DNA of 9,824 nt from Acidobacteriota bacterium (GTDB taxonomy: Bacteria; Acidobacteriota; Terriglobia; Acidiferrales; UBA7541), in assembly GCA_003161495.1 (NCBI GenBank), contig PMOP01000170.1:1-9824 (forward strand). Direction: 5' to 3'. Of this stretch, positions 1 to 6,298 are shown one piece after another. The notes below the pieces were generated by a model. That model did no database searches. It was given only the letters and a program-made list of their open reading frames with translations, and was not told where the DNA came from. How positions within the stretch are numbered: the first letter of the stretch is position 1; every line of letters starts with the position of its first letter. The position numbers were made by a program, and so were the translations under genes.

Positions 1-711
1 CCGACGGCCGATGTCGAGGGATATGACGCGCGCGCGAAGCTGATCATCCTGGCGCAAGCCGGTTTGCGCGTTCGATTGCAAAGCGAACAGATTCCTTGCT
101 GGCCGATTTCTTCCGTGGAGGCCGTGGATTTTGCGTACGCGCGCGAATTGAGCTGCACCATCCGCCAAATTTCTCTGGCCAAAAAAGAAACGGAAAATGG
201 ATTGAGCGTGCGCGCGTTTGTGCGGCCCGCTCTTGTTCCGGTTTCTTCGCTCGTGGCGCATGTCGAAGGCAGCAAGAACCTGGTGATGGCCACGGGACAA
301 TACGCGGGGCAAATGGTGTTTTCAGGGTTCGGGGCGGGCGGCGATCCCACTGCCGTCGCGGTGGTTTCCGATTTGTATTCCATCGCGCGCAGCGGCGCGG
401 CGCCCTCCGGCAACATTCCTGAAGTGGAGACGCCGAAAGATGTGAGCGGGGAATTTACCGCGCCGTATTATTTGCGATTCGTGGTCAAGGACCGGCCGGG
501 GATTATCGCGGCGGTCGCGACCGTGCTGTCTCGGTACGGGATCGGCATCGACGCGGTGCTGCAGCGGCCGGGATATCCGCATTCCGCGCTGCCGTTCATC
601 ATTACTTTGGAGTCCGCCCGCAGCGCCATGCTGGGATGCGCGCTGCAGGAAATCAATCGGCTCGATTTTCATGTGGAGCCTGTGCTTTGTATGCCTATTC
701 TCGTGGATTGA
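1..711 (+). CDS. hom: Homoserine dehydrogenase, C-terminal part (5' end outside window)
   Basis: The frame is open from base 1 and ends at TGA 709-711, giving 236 residues without the N-terminal NAD(P)-binding domain. Homoserine dehydrogenase reduces aspartate-4-semialdehyde to homoserine in the cytosol, the branch point to threonine and methionine. The first residues read DVEGYDARAKL, the family signature; its Asp and Lys (residues 9 and 13 of the visible part) correspond to the catalytic Asp/Lys pair of the yeast enzyme. Next come the conserved VSDL segment preceded by GAGGDPTAVAVV, and a C-terminal ACT domain (about residues 157-235: YLRFVVKDRPGIIAAV), the usual allosteric module for threonine feedback. 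No start codon is visible; the TTG at 64 lies inside the catalytic domain and is not a start. A GTAG-headed repeat begins 19 bases after the stop. Function is seen directly in the motifs; threonine feedback is inferred from the ACT domain. Confidence 0.93.
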   Translation, partial: PTADVEGYDARAKLIILAQAGLRVRLQSEQIPCWPISSVEAVDFAYARELSCTIRQISLAKKETENGLSVRAFVRPALVPVSSLVAHVEGSKNLVMATGQYAGQMVFSGFGAGGDPTAVAVVSDLYSIARSGAAPSGNIPEVETPKDVSGEFTAPYYLRFVVKDRPGIIAAVATVLSRYGIGIDAVLQRPGYPHSALPFIITLESARSAMLGCALQEINRLDFHVEPVLCMPILVD

Positions 712-730
712 ATTTCTGCGTCTGCATTAC

Positions 731-830
731 GTAGCACAGGCACTCTTGCCTGTGCGGTTTTCTAGATCGCGGCGCACCCATCACGTGATTCACGACATAA
801 AATTCGCACAGGCAAGAGTGCCTGTGCTAC
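731..830. repeat. GTAG-headed inverted repeat pair (REPIN-like), copy 1
   Basis: Two 26-bp arms (731-756 and 805-830) are perfect reverse complements separated by 48 bp. Each arm starts at its outer end with GTAG and contains its own hairpin, GCACAGGCA-CTCT-TGCCTGTGC. The element can therefore fold as two small hairpins or one long stem. The spacer carries a 10-bp palindrome, ATCACGTGAT, at 780-789. It lies between the homoserine dehydrogenase stop and the start region of the next gene. It is the cleanest of five copies here and can serve as the family reference. The resemblance to RAYT-mobilised REP doublets is an inference from architecture. Confidence 0.9.
734..761 (+). terminator. Possible intrinsic terminator behind homoserine dehydrogenase
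   Basis: The left arm of repeat copy 1 forms a 9-bp GC-rich stem (734-742 with 747-755, loop CTCT), followed by GG and then TTTT at 758-761. This resembles a weak Rho-independent terminator for transcription leaving the homoserine dehydrogenase gene. The T-run is short and displaced by two G residues, so activity is uncertain. Confidence 0.35.
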
Positions 831-874
831 TGAAATGCGTTAGAATCCAGCCACATTCCTTCGCGATTGAAAAT

Positions 875-882
875 GGGAGGGG
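875..882 (+). promoter_or_regulatory. Ribosome binding site that sets the start at 885
   Basis: GGGAGGGG lies directly upstream of ATG 885 and is the only strong Shine-Dalgarno match near the possible starts TTG 867, ATG 873 and ATG 885. It would be inside the coding region if either upstream start were used, and the signal peptide begins naturally at ATG 885. The spacing is short, about 4 bases after GGAGG. Confidence 0.6.
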
Positions 883-884
883 CC

Positions 885-2498
885 ATGAAATCAGCTTCCA
901 AGTCCGCGTGCTTTCTGATTGCATTTCTTTTTGTAGCTGCGTTCGCGCAAGCGGCGACGGTGACGGGCTCGGTGAAAGGTCCGGACGGAAGTCCGTTCCG
1001 GGGCGCATTCGTGCAAGCGCAGAATATGGGGACGCGAGTTCTGGTCAGCGTGTTGACGGACAAAGGTGGGCGCTACCGGATTGACAATTTGCCCGCGGGA
1101 AAATATCAAGTGCAGGTGAAAGCCGTCGGCTTCCGCGGCGATCCGCGCGCCGATGTGAGTCTGGCGGCGGAACAGAACGCCTCCTACGATTTCGCGCTGC
1201 AGCAGGGGATCGTGCGCTGGAGCGACCTTTCGCAATATCAAGGCGAAGTTTTGTTTCCCGAGGCTAAAGGGAAAGACTTGCTCGTCGGAAAATGTTTCGC
1301 GTGTCACGGGTTTCAATCGCGCATGGCTTCCGCGCGCCGCGATGAAGAGGGTTGGCGCGACCGCGTCCATTACATGGCGGAATCCATGCACTTTTTTCTG
1401 GGAGGAGTCGGCGCTCCATTCGACGACCAGAACGCCGCGGACGTTGCTACATACATCAACTCGTTGTTCGGCGAGGAATCCGTTTTGCCGAAGTCTCCGG
1501 CTGAAATGCCGAAGTACAAGGAACTGGTCCGGTCCTTCAACGACGATGCGATGAAGATTGTCTACGTGGAATACGAATTGCCTGGTCCGAGCCGCATGCC
1601 GTGGAGCGCATTCCCCGACAAAAACGGTAACTACTGGATGCCGTATTACGGGAATGCGAACAAGATCGGCAGGCTAGACCCGAAAACGGGAGAGGTGCAG
1701 GAGTATCCGGTGCCGAATCAGGGAACGGCTGCCATTCACTCGGCGGTGCCCGCCCCGGATGGCAGCGTCTGGCTCACCGAGCAGGGCTCAAACAAAATAG
1801 GGCGATGGGATCCCGTGACTCGAGCGATCACGGAATATCAGGATGCGTATATTCCTGGCAAGGAAGGAACGCTTGCGGGCGGGTCCAAGCACACGCTGCG
1901 GATCGATGCGCAGGGAAGAATCTGGGCGACGGGTGGCCCGCTGACCGTGTTCGATCCGAAGACGCAAAAATTCACGCAGATCAAGGAAGTTCCATCCGCG
2001 TACGGCCTCGTGCTGGACAAGGACGGAAATTGCTGGTTTGCGGAATTTGTGCCCAACGGAAAAATTGGAAGAGTGGACGCGAAAACGCTTCAGGTGACGA
2101 AGTGGCAGCCGCCCACTCCGGATGCGCGCCCTCGGCGCATTCAGATCGACTCCGACGGAACGATTTGGTTCAATGAATTTCAAGCCGGGAAGATTGGGCA
2201 CTTCGATCCGAAGACGGAAGCGTTCCAGGAATATGCGCTGCCCGGTCCGGAAGCGACTCCCTACGCGCTGGAAATCGCCACGAATCACACGCTGTGGTAT
2301 TCGTCCGAACATCTCGATGTGATCGGGAATCTCGATCCGAAGAGCGGGCACGTGACCGAGTATCCCTTTCCGCAAGCGGAAAACACCATGCGTGAATTTT
2401 ATCTCGATGCGCAGGGACGCATGTGGTTTGGCTCGCCTGCGAACAACAAGGTCGGGTATTTTTATCTAGCCGGGTCGATGCAGCGCGCCGGGGATTGA
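885..2498 (+). CDS. Secreted protein: carboxypeptidase-regulatory-like domain + cytochrome c + Vgb-type beta-propeller
   Basis: The protein has 537 residues from ATG 885. Residues 1-23 form a signal peptide with a likely cut after AQA, so it is probably periplasmic or extracytoplasmic. Residues about 25-105 are a carboxypeptidase-regulatory-like beta-sandwich (VTGSVKGPDGSPFRGAFV, GRYRIDNLPAGKYQV). Residues about 125-200 are a single-haem cytochrome c domain with CFACH at 137-141 (bases 1293-1307) and a candidate distal Met in HYMAESM. From about 215 to the end there are six to seven blades with the repeated pattern KIGRxDPKTxxxxEYxxP, as in virginiamycin B lyase and SMP-30/NHL-like propellers. 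Antibiotic lyase activity should not be assumed, because such propellers are common and the fusion to a haem domain points to a redox or electron-transfer role. The substrate is unknown. It appears monocistronic, between two repeat elements. The stop TGA at 2496 is followed in frame by the TAG of the next repeat. Confidence 0.87.
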   Translation: MKSASKSACFLIAFLFVAAFAQAATVTGSVKGPDGSPFRGAFVQAQNMGTRVLVSVLTDKGGRYRIDNLPAGKYQVQVKAVGFRGDPRADVSLAAEQNASYDFALQQGIVRWSDLSQYQGEVLFPEAKGKDLLVGKCFACHGFQSRMASARRDEEGWRDRVHYMAESMHFFLGGVGAPFDDQNAADVATYINSLFGEESVLPKSPAEMPKYKELVRSFNDDAMKIVYVEYELPGPSRMPWSAFPDKNGNYWMPYYGNANKIGRLDPKTGEVQEYPVPNQGTAAIHSAVPAPDGSVWLTEQGSNKIGRWDPVTRAITEYQDAYIPGKEGTLAGGSKHTLRIDAQGRIWATGGPLTVFDPKTQKFTQIKEVPSAYGLVLDKDGNCWFAEFVPNGKIGRVDAKTLQVTKWQPPTPDARPRRIQIDSDGTIWFNEFQAGKIGHFDPKTEAFQEYALPGPEATPYALEIATNHTLWYSSEHLDVIGNLDPKSGHVTEYPFPQAENTMREFYLDAQGRMWFGSPANNKVGYFYLAGSMQRAGD

Positions 2499-2503
2499 TT
2501 TAA

Positions 2504-2604
2504 GTAGCACAGGCACTCCTGCCTGTGCGGTTTTCGCGATCGTAGTTAATTCGCCGCCGTCGGCAAAGTCTACAAACCCGCACAGGAAGGAGTGCCTGTG
2601 CTAC
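2504..2604. repeat. GTAG-headed inverted repeat pair, copy 2, between convergent genes
   Basis: Arms at 2504-2529 and 2579-2604 match as inverted repeats with one mismatch over 26 bp (CAGGAAGG against the expected CAGGCAGG). The loop of the left hairpin is CTCC rather than CTCT. The 49-bp spacer is unlike that of copy 1 except for the GGTTTT next to the left arm. The element occupies the whole gap between the convergent propeller gene and amidotransferase gene. Its right-hand CTAC supplies the TAG stop of the amidotransferase on the minus strand (2601-2603). Confidence 0.9.
2507..2534 (+). terminator. Possible intrinsic terminator behind the propeller gene
   Basis: A 9-bp stem GCACAGGCA/TGCCTGTGC with loop CTCC (2507-2528) is followed by GG and TTTT (2531-2534). 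The mirrored right arm would give a slightly weaker hairpin for the opposing gene. A pair of such hairpins between convergent genes is what a bidirectional terminator looks like. Function is inferred. Confidence 0.4.
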
Positions 2605-3329
2605 TTCGCGCGCCTAACGGCGGAGCCGAACGCCTTCCAGATGCGCCAGTTTCCAGCGGGCTGCTCCAGCATGCGCTCCGGATGAAATTGCAGCCCGACA
2701 ACAAACTTTTCTTTCGCGTCGTAGAACCCTTCGATCAATCCATCTTTCGAGAAGGCCATCGGCTGGAAGCGTGGCGCGAGGTCGCGAATTCCCTGGTGAT
2801 GGTAGCTGTTCACGCGCAGAGTTTTCCGTTGATACCATTTCTGCAACGGACTTCCTGCCACGATGGAAATCGGATGTCTGTAGCTGTCGTAGCGTGGAAA
2901 ATCAATGTGCTTCAGGCGCGATTTCTTTTCTTTCTGCACATCGCCATATAGGGTTCCTCCGCAGACAATGTTGAGCAGTTGCGAGCCGCGGCAAATGCCA
3001 AGAATGGGAAGATTTTTTCGCAACGCGTGGCGAATCAGCTGAATTTCAATTTCGTCCTTCAGAGCGTGCGTTTTTTCGAGATGCGAATAATTTTCGCGCG
3101 TAGCTTGGAAATGTTTTGGCTCGATGTCCTCACCTTCTACAAGCAGGAGGCCTTTCATGCCGTCCACGTAGTCGGGAAGGCACACGCGAGAGCCTTCCAC
3201 TACGGGGACCATAACGGGAAGTGTTTTCAAACGGATGAGTAGCGACAGATGAAATTCGCCAACGTAGTCGATGTATTTGTTCTTTCGGACGGTTCTGCGA
3301 GTGACCACCAGCACTGCGGGGCGTTTCAT
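2601..3329 (-). CDS. Class I glutamine amidotransferase / peptidase C26 (gamma-glutamyl-GABA hydrolase-like)
   Basis: This 242-residue cytosolic protein is of usual length for stand-alone peptidase C26 enzymes such as PuuD. The catalytic triad is visible: the nucleophile Cys113 in the elbow GICRGSQ, and His216 and Glu218 in GLQFHPE. The HHQGI segment at about 177-181 is typical of the C26 branch, which hydrolyses gamma-glutamyl amides rather than feeding ammonia to a fused synthase. The start ATG (3327-3329) overlaps the stop of the upstream aminotransferase in ATGA. No Shine-Dalgarno site precedes it, so translation probably depends on coupling. The stop TAG comes from the GTAG head of repeat copy 2, so the last residues (RRAK) end exactly where the repeat begins. 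The exact gamma-glutamyl substrate is unknown; pairing with a transaminase suggests an amine or amino-acid pathway, which is inference. Confidence 0.85.
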   Translation of the reverse strand: MKRPAVLVVTRRTVRKNKYIDYVGEFHLSLLIRLKTLPVMVPVVEGSRVCLPDYVDGMKGLLLVEGEDIEPKHFQATRENYSHLEKTHALKDEIEIQLIRHALRKNLPILGICRGSQLLNIVCGGTLYGDVQKEKKSRLKHIDFPRYDSYRHPISIVAGSPLQKWYQRKTLRVNSYHHQGIRDLAPRFQPMAFSKDGLIEGFYDAKEKFVVGLQFHPERMLEQPAGNWRIWKAFGSAVRRAK

Positions 3330-4453
3330 CGGAGGAGCGTCTGCAGCGCGCTGACCAGCTTGGCGTCTTTTTCGCGCCCTTGCGAAGCAACGCGGATATG
3401 GAACTGATCCATGCCGATTTTGTTTGAGCAGTCGCGGACGTAAAGCATATGGTCGCTCAGCAACCGTCCCTGTAATTCCGCCGCCGTCATGCCGCTTTCA
3501 ATTTTGAACAAAACAAAATTTGCGCCGGTGGGATAGACATCAATCCCGCGGATCGCCTTGAGGGAATCGTACAACCATCGGACATCGCCGATCAGCCGCT
3601 TGCGGCCGACATGGTAATCGGCGTCGGTGGCGGGAAGCAGCGACAAGAAATACTGCGCCAGTGTGTTCACATTCCACGTCGGAATAAATTGCCGCATGTG
3701 ATTGAGCATGTACAGATTTTCGCTGTAGCAATAGCCCAAGCGCAGGCCCGGGACGCCGCAGTGCTTGCTCATACTCCGAATCAGCAGCAGATTGGAAAAC
3801 CGGCCGGCGTCTTGCAGCAGGCTTGGAATTTTCTCTCCTGCAAAGTCGATGAACGATTCGTCGACGATGACCATCTCCATGTCCTTGGCCTGACTTAGAA
3901 AATCGGTCATTTCTTCGAGAGAAAAAAGCTGGCCCGTCGGATTTCCAGGGTTAATGATCAGCAAGGATTTCAGGCCGCGCTTGCGCGCCCATTCCAGATA
4001 GTGCGGCAAATGAAGCGTGTATCGTTCGTCGGGATTCAAGGCATAGAGTTCGGCGTCGCGCTGATCCTTGAGTTTCTCGATGTACTCGCCGAAGGTGGGA
4101 ACCGGCACGGCGATGCGGTCAATCAAAGTCGTGTTGATGAGGACGATGAGTTCGGTCGCGCCATTGCCAATGATCAAGTGGTCCGGATTGACGTGCAGTA
4201 CGGCCGCGAGATGTTTTTGGCTGCTCGCCGGATTGCTCGATGGATAGGACTTAATCAGATTGGGAAAGTTGTCCTGAAGATCGCGCAGCATCGCGGGGGT
4301 TGGATAGTAAGGATTAGCGATAAAACAGAAATCGATAATTTCCTTGGCTTTTTCATAGCCGACGAGTTCGGCGAGGGAAGGCGAATGGGAGGTTTCGTAA
4401 AAAAGGTGCCGTCGAAATTCGGCAGGGGAAAGAGCTGCAGCCGCCTTGTCCAT
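3326..4453 (-). CDS. PLP-dependent aminotransferase, class I/II, HisC/CobD-like
   Basis: The protein has 375 residues from ATG 4453. It has fold-type I PLP motifs in order: GNGATELI (about 96-103) for phosphate binding, NPGNPTG (168-174), Asp198 in VDES, the PLP lysine Lys230 in SMSKHCGVPGLRLGY, Arg238, and a substrate-carboxylate Arg354 in FHIRVA. YPSSNP near residue 70 and the overall length fit histidinol-phosphate aminotransferase or threonine-phosphate decarboxylase relatives. I cannot assign the substrate; no his or cob gene is nearby. The frame stays open up to an ATG at 4561, but that extension reads through repeat element 4516-4585 and looks non-coding, so I prefer 4453 (ATG 4492 is a second alternative). 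No good ribosome binding site is seen. A weak promoter-like pair (TTGTAA at 4488-4483, then 17 bp, then TACAAA) would give a nearly leaderless transcript. It overlaps the downstream amidotransferase by ATGA, which implies one operon and probably one pathway. Confidence 0.85.
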   Translation of the reverse strand: MDKAAAALSPAEFRRHLFYETSHSPSLAELVGYEKAKEIIDFCFIANPYYPTPAMLRDLQDNFPNLIKSYPSSNPASSQKHLAAVLHVNPDHLIIGNGATELIVLINTTLIDRIAVPVPTFGEYIEKLKDQRDAELYALNPDERYTLHLPHYLEWARKRGLKSLLIINPGNPTGQLFSLEEMTDFLSQAKDMEMVIVDESFIDFAGEKIPSLLQDAGRFSNLLLIRSMSKHCGVPGLRLGYCYSENLYMLNHMRQFIPTWNVNTLAQYFLSLLPATDADYHVGRKRLIGDVRWLYDSLKAIRGIDVYPTGANFVLFKIESGMTAAELQGRLLSDHMLYVRDCSNKIGMDQFHIRVASQGREKDAKLVSALQTLLR

Positions 4454-4515
4454 GTTCTTTTTGTAGCACTGTAAAACAGGGCTTACAAGCATTGGTTGAT
4501 TCGTGGGAGCGGTAT

Positions 4516-4585
4516 TGTAGCGCCCGCCTTCAGGCGGGCATTTTTTGATGCGCGTACACATGCTCGCCTGAAGGCGAGCGCTACA
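4516..4585. repeat. Second GTAG-headed inverted repeat family (TGTAGCG type)
   Basis: Arms at 4516-4540 and 4561-4585 are inverted copies of a 25-bp sequence beginning TGTAGCG. Each holds its own hairpin: GCCCGCC-TTCA-GGCGGGC on the left, and the GCTCGCC/GGCGAGC form on the right. The two differences between the arms are compensatory, keeping each hairpin paired. The spacer is 20 bp. The stem is unrelated to the other five repeats, but the GTAG head and the paired layout are the same. The right end supplies the TAG stop of the permease (4581-4583, minus strand). Confidence 0.88.
4522..4546 (+). terminator. Terminator-like hairpin with T6 tail, plus strand
   Basis: The stem GCCCGCC/GGCGGGC with loop TTCA (4522-4539) is followed by A and TTTTTT (4541-4546). 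It has the form of a good intrinsic terminator, but it points along the plus strand, where no gene lies upstream. It would therefore stop antisense transcription rising through the aminotransferase and heading into the permease. The minus-strand arm has no T-run, so sense read-through from permease to aminotransferase is possible. Confidence 0.5.
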
Positions 4586-6095
4586 CCAAATCGCCGCGCC
4601 ACCAGCGGGCGGAGAACACGATGAACGCGGCGGCGAGCCAGCCGCCTGCGTACATCGGCTGCGCGCCCCAATGCATGATGGGGGAGTGCATCAGGCCGAA
4701 CCAGGAGAAGACGGCGGCGATCAGGCACCAGATTGCGGCACGTCCGAAATTTCGATCGATCATTTCGGTGATGAGCGCGGAGACCACCAGCACCAGGAAA
4801 AGAAATCCGTTGCCGAGTCCTTGAATCGAGGACCAATAGATGGAGCGATTCAGCGCCGCCTGGACTTCGGGATTTGCGGCGGACAACTTCAGGGCAGGTA
4901 AAGCGGAATTCACGGCGGAACTCACCACCACTCCCGCGGGCAAAACTAAACCGAGCAGCACGGCGTTCAAATATTTTTGATCCACGCGATGCAGCGTCGC
5001 GCGTCCCACTCCAATCGCCACGTACGCAATCATCGCGGCGAGAATCGCCCAGGGGAAGAGCTGCGCCATGAAAAGCGAAATTCCGCTCATGAACACGGCC
5101 AGAAAAATCACGGCTGTCCAGAAACAGAATCCGATGCGCGCACCCATCATTTTGTAGGGCGGGTGCAGCGCGGCGACGACGGGCGTGATGATGCTCCCAC
5201 CCACGCCGCACAAAAAAGTTCCGACGCCGTCGCAGGCAACGACCAGGCGCGCATCGTAATTGTCCCCGGCCGAGTTCGCTCCTTCCACCGAGGCGATATC
5301 CTGCAGCACCTGATAAATCGCCATCGGCGCGATCACGGACAGGTAGGGAATCGCGAGAGCCATCGCCTGCAGCATGCCGGGAGTGTGAACGAACGGAAGC
5401 TGCAAGGAAAAACCGTTCCAGGCGGGATGAATGTAGCCAATCGACAAGCCGATGGCGAGAGGCACGAGCCAGGCGACGAGGAAGGGAGGAATTCTCCACT
5501 TCGTGATGGGCACATTGGCCAGGACCGCTGTGGCGACGATGGTCAGCGCGACAATTCCGACGAGCGGCTGATCGAATATGCGCTGCAGCAGAACCATCGC
5601 AAGATAGGTGTACATCGCCGCGCCGAACACCGTCATCATCGCGGGTTTGGGAATAAATTTGCGGATGGTGCCCGCAAGCGGCGCGGCCGCGAGCTTGATG
5701 ATTCCGGTCCACACGACCGCGGCGGCGCCGACTCTCCAGGCAAGCTCCTGATCGTGCGTCTGCAAGTACACGGGCAGCATGATCGACAACGTGTAGGCGA
5801 TAATCCCCGGCACATTGTTGATGTATACGTGCGCGGTGACGCTGGCGCGGCCTTCGCGTTTCGCGAGTCCCACAGCAAGCGCAGTCAGTCCCATGGAGCC
5901 GACGAAAAATCCAAGAGCGAAGCCCGGCAAGAGATGAGACACGCTGAATCCCATGGCGATGCCGACCGGCAGGAGCAAAAACGCGGGGATGATCATCTGC
6001 GCCACGTTGAAGCCGACCTGCGCAACCGTGGCGTCTACGTCTCCGCGTTCGAGCGCCCACCAGCGCAGCGCAAAGGGCTGTCCGCTTTCCGCCAT
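4581..6095 (-). CDS. NCS2-like (xanthine/uracil permease family) membrane transporter
   Basis: This 504-residue, highly hydrophobic protein has roughly 12-14 membrane segments spread over the whole length, fitting the NCS2 nucleobase:cation symporter fold. The segment 281-321 (ARLVVACDGVGTFLCGVGG and following) aligns with the UraA/xanthine permease block RSLLGDGLATSLSGLFGG, the best evidence for the family. However, the following NTTYGEN motif is replaced by SIITPVVAAL (301-310), and the position of the substrate-binding Glu in membrane helix 8 appears to be Gln (Q262 or Q265). A classical uracil or xanthine substrate is therefore doubtful. Start ATG 6093-6095 has a good ribosome binding site, GAGGAAA (6107-6101). 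The stop TAG lies inside repeat 4516-4585. It is co-oriented with the aminotransferase downstream (127 bp) and the decarboxylase-like gene upstream (203 bp). Remote SLC26/SulP membership is the alternative, as the two folds are related. Confidence 0.68.
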   Translation of the reverse strand: MAESGQPFALRWWALERGDVDATVAQVGFNVAQMIIPAFLLLPVGIAMGFSVSHLLPGFALGFFVGSMGLTALAVGLAKREGRASVTAHVYINNVPGIIAYTLSIMLPVYLQTHDQELAWRVGAAAVVWTGIIKLAAAPLAGTIRKFIPKPAMMTVFGAAMYTYLAMVLLQRIFDQPLVGIVALTIVATAVLANVPITKWRIPPFLVAWLVPLAIGLSIGYIHPAWNGFSLQLPFVHTPGMLQAMALAIPYLSVIAPMAIYQVLQDIASVEGANSAGDNYDARLVVACDGVGTFLCGVGGSIITPVVAALHPPYKMMGARIGFCFWTAVIFLAVFMSGISLFMAQLFPWAILAAMIAYVAIGVGRATLHRVDQKYLNAVLLGLVLPAGVVVSSAVNSALPALKLSAANPEVQAALNRSIYWSSIQGLGNGFLFLVLVVSALITEMIDRNFGRAAIWCLIAAVFSWFGLMHSPIMHWGAQPMYAGGWLAAAFIVFSARWWRGDLV

Positions 6096-6100
6096 TCAGG

Positions 6101-6107
6101 TTTCCTC
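6101..6107 (-). promoter_or_regulatory. Ribosome binding site of the permease
   Basis: On the minus strand GAGGAAA stands five bases before ATG 6095, a good match to the anti-Shine-Dalgarno sequence, and it supports that start. It is only 10 bp from the outer end of repeat copy 3. Confidence 0.65.
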
Positions 6108-6117
6108 GGGCACTGAT

Positions 6118-6291
6118 GTAGCACAGGCACTCTTGCCTGTGCGGTTTTGTAGACTGAACGCAAGCGCTGGCTTACCTGGCGTCGCGAAAACCGCACGCAC
6201 GCCTCGGTTTGCTTGGCATCGCGAAAACCGCACGCACGCCTCGGTTTGCTTGACATCGCGAAAACCGCACAGGCAAGAGTGCCTGTGCTAC
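6118..6291. repeat. GTAG-headed inverted repeat pair, copy 3, with expanded spacer
   Basis: Arms at 6118-6143 and 6266-6291 are perfect 26-bp inverted repeats identical to copy 1. The spacer is 122 bp instead of 48-61 bp. The excess is largely due to a 37-bp direct tandem repeat, listed separately. The element fills most of the gap between the decarboxylase-like gene and the permease, both on the minus strand, so the two genes are probably not tightly coupled. Confidence 0.9.
6182..6270. repeat. 37-bp direct tandem repeat inside repeat copy 3
   Basis: Units at 6182-6218 and 6219-6255 differ at one base, and a third partial unit (TCGCGAAAACCGCAC) runs from 6256 to 6270 into the right arm. Each unit starts with the TCGCGAAAACCGCAC that normally abuts the right arm, so the array looks like stepwise duplication of the inner edge of the element. 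The near identity suggests a recent event. Confidence 0.9.
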
Positions 6292-6298
6292 TAAAATC

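Noticed and set aside
841..846. TAGAAT as a -10 box for the propeller gene
   Set aside because: No -35-like hexamer stands 16-18 bp upstream; that position falls in the repeat arm.
885..2498. Streptogramin resistance gene (vgb)
   Set aside because: Propeller similarity alone is not resistance; the haem domain and regulatory-like domain make another role more likely.
4483..6060. A 525-codon minus-strand frame overlapping the permease in another frame
   Set aside because: It is Arg-rich with no motif and reads through the repeat; the hydrophobic NCS2-like frame is clearly the real one.
4977..6116. A 379-codon plus-strand frame opposite the permease
   Set aside because: Its composition (Arg, His, Asp, Gly) is typical of a reversed hydrophobic gene in GC-rich DNA, and it has no recognisable motif.
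6182..6270. CRISPR array
   Set aside because: The units are directly adjacent with no spacers, only 2.4 copies exist, and they lie inside a repeat element.
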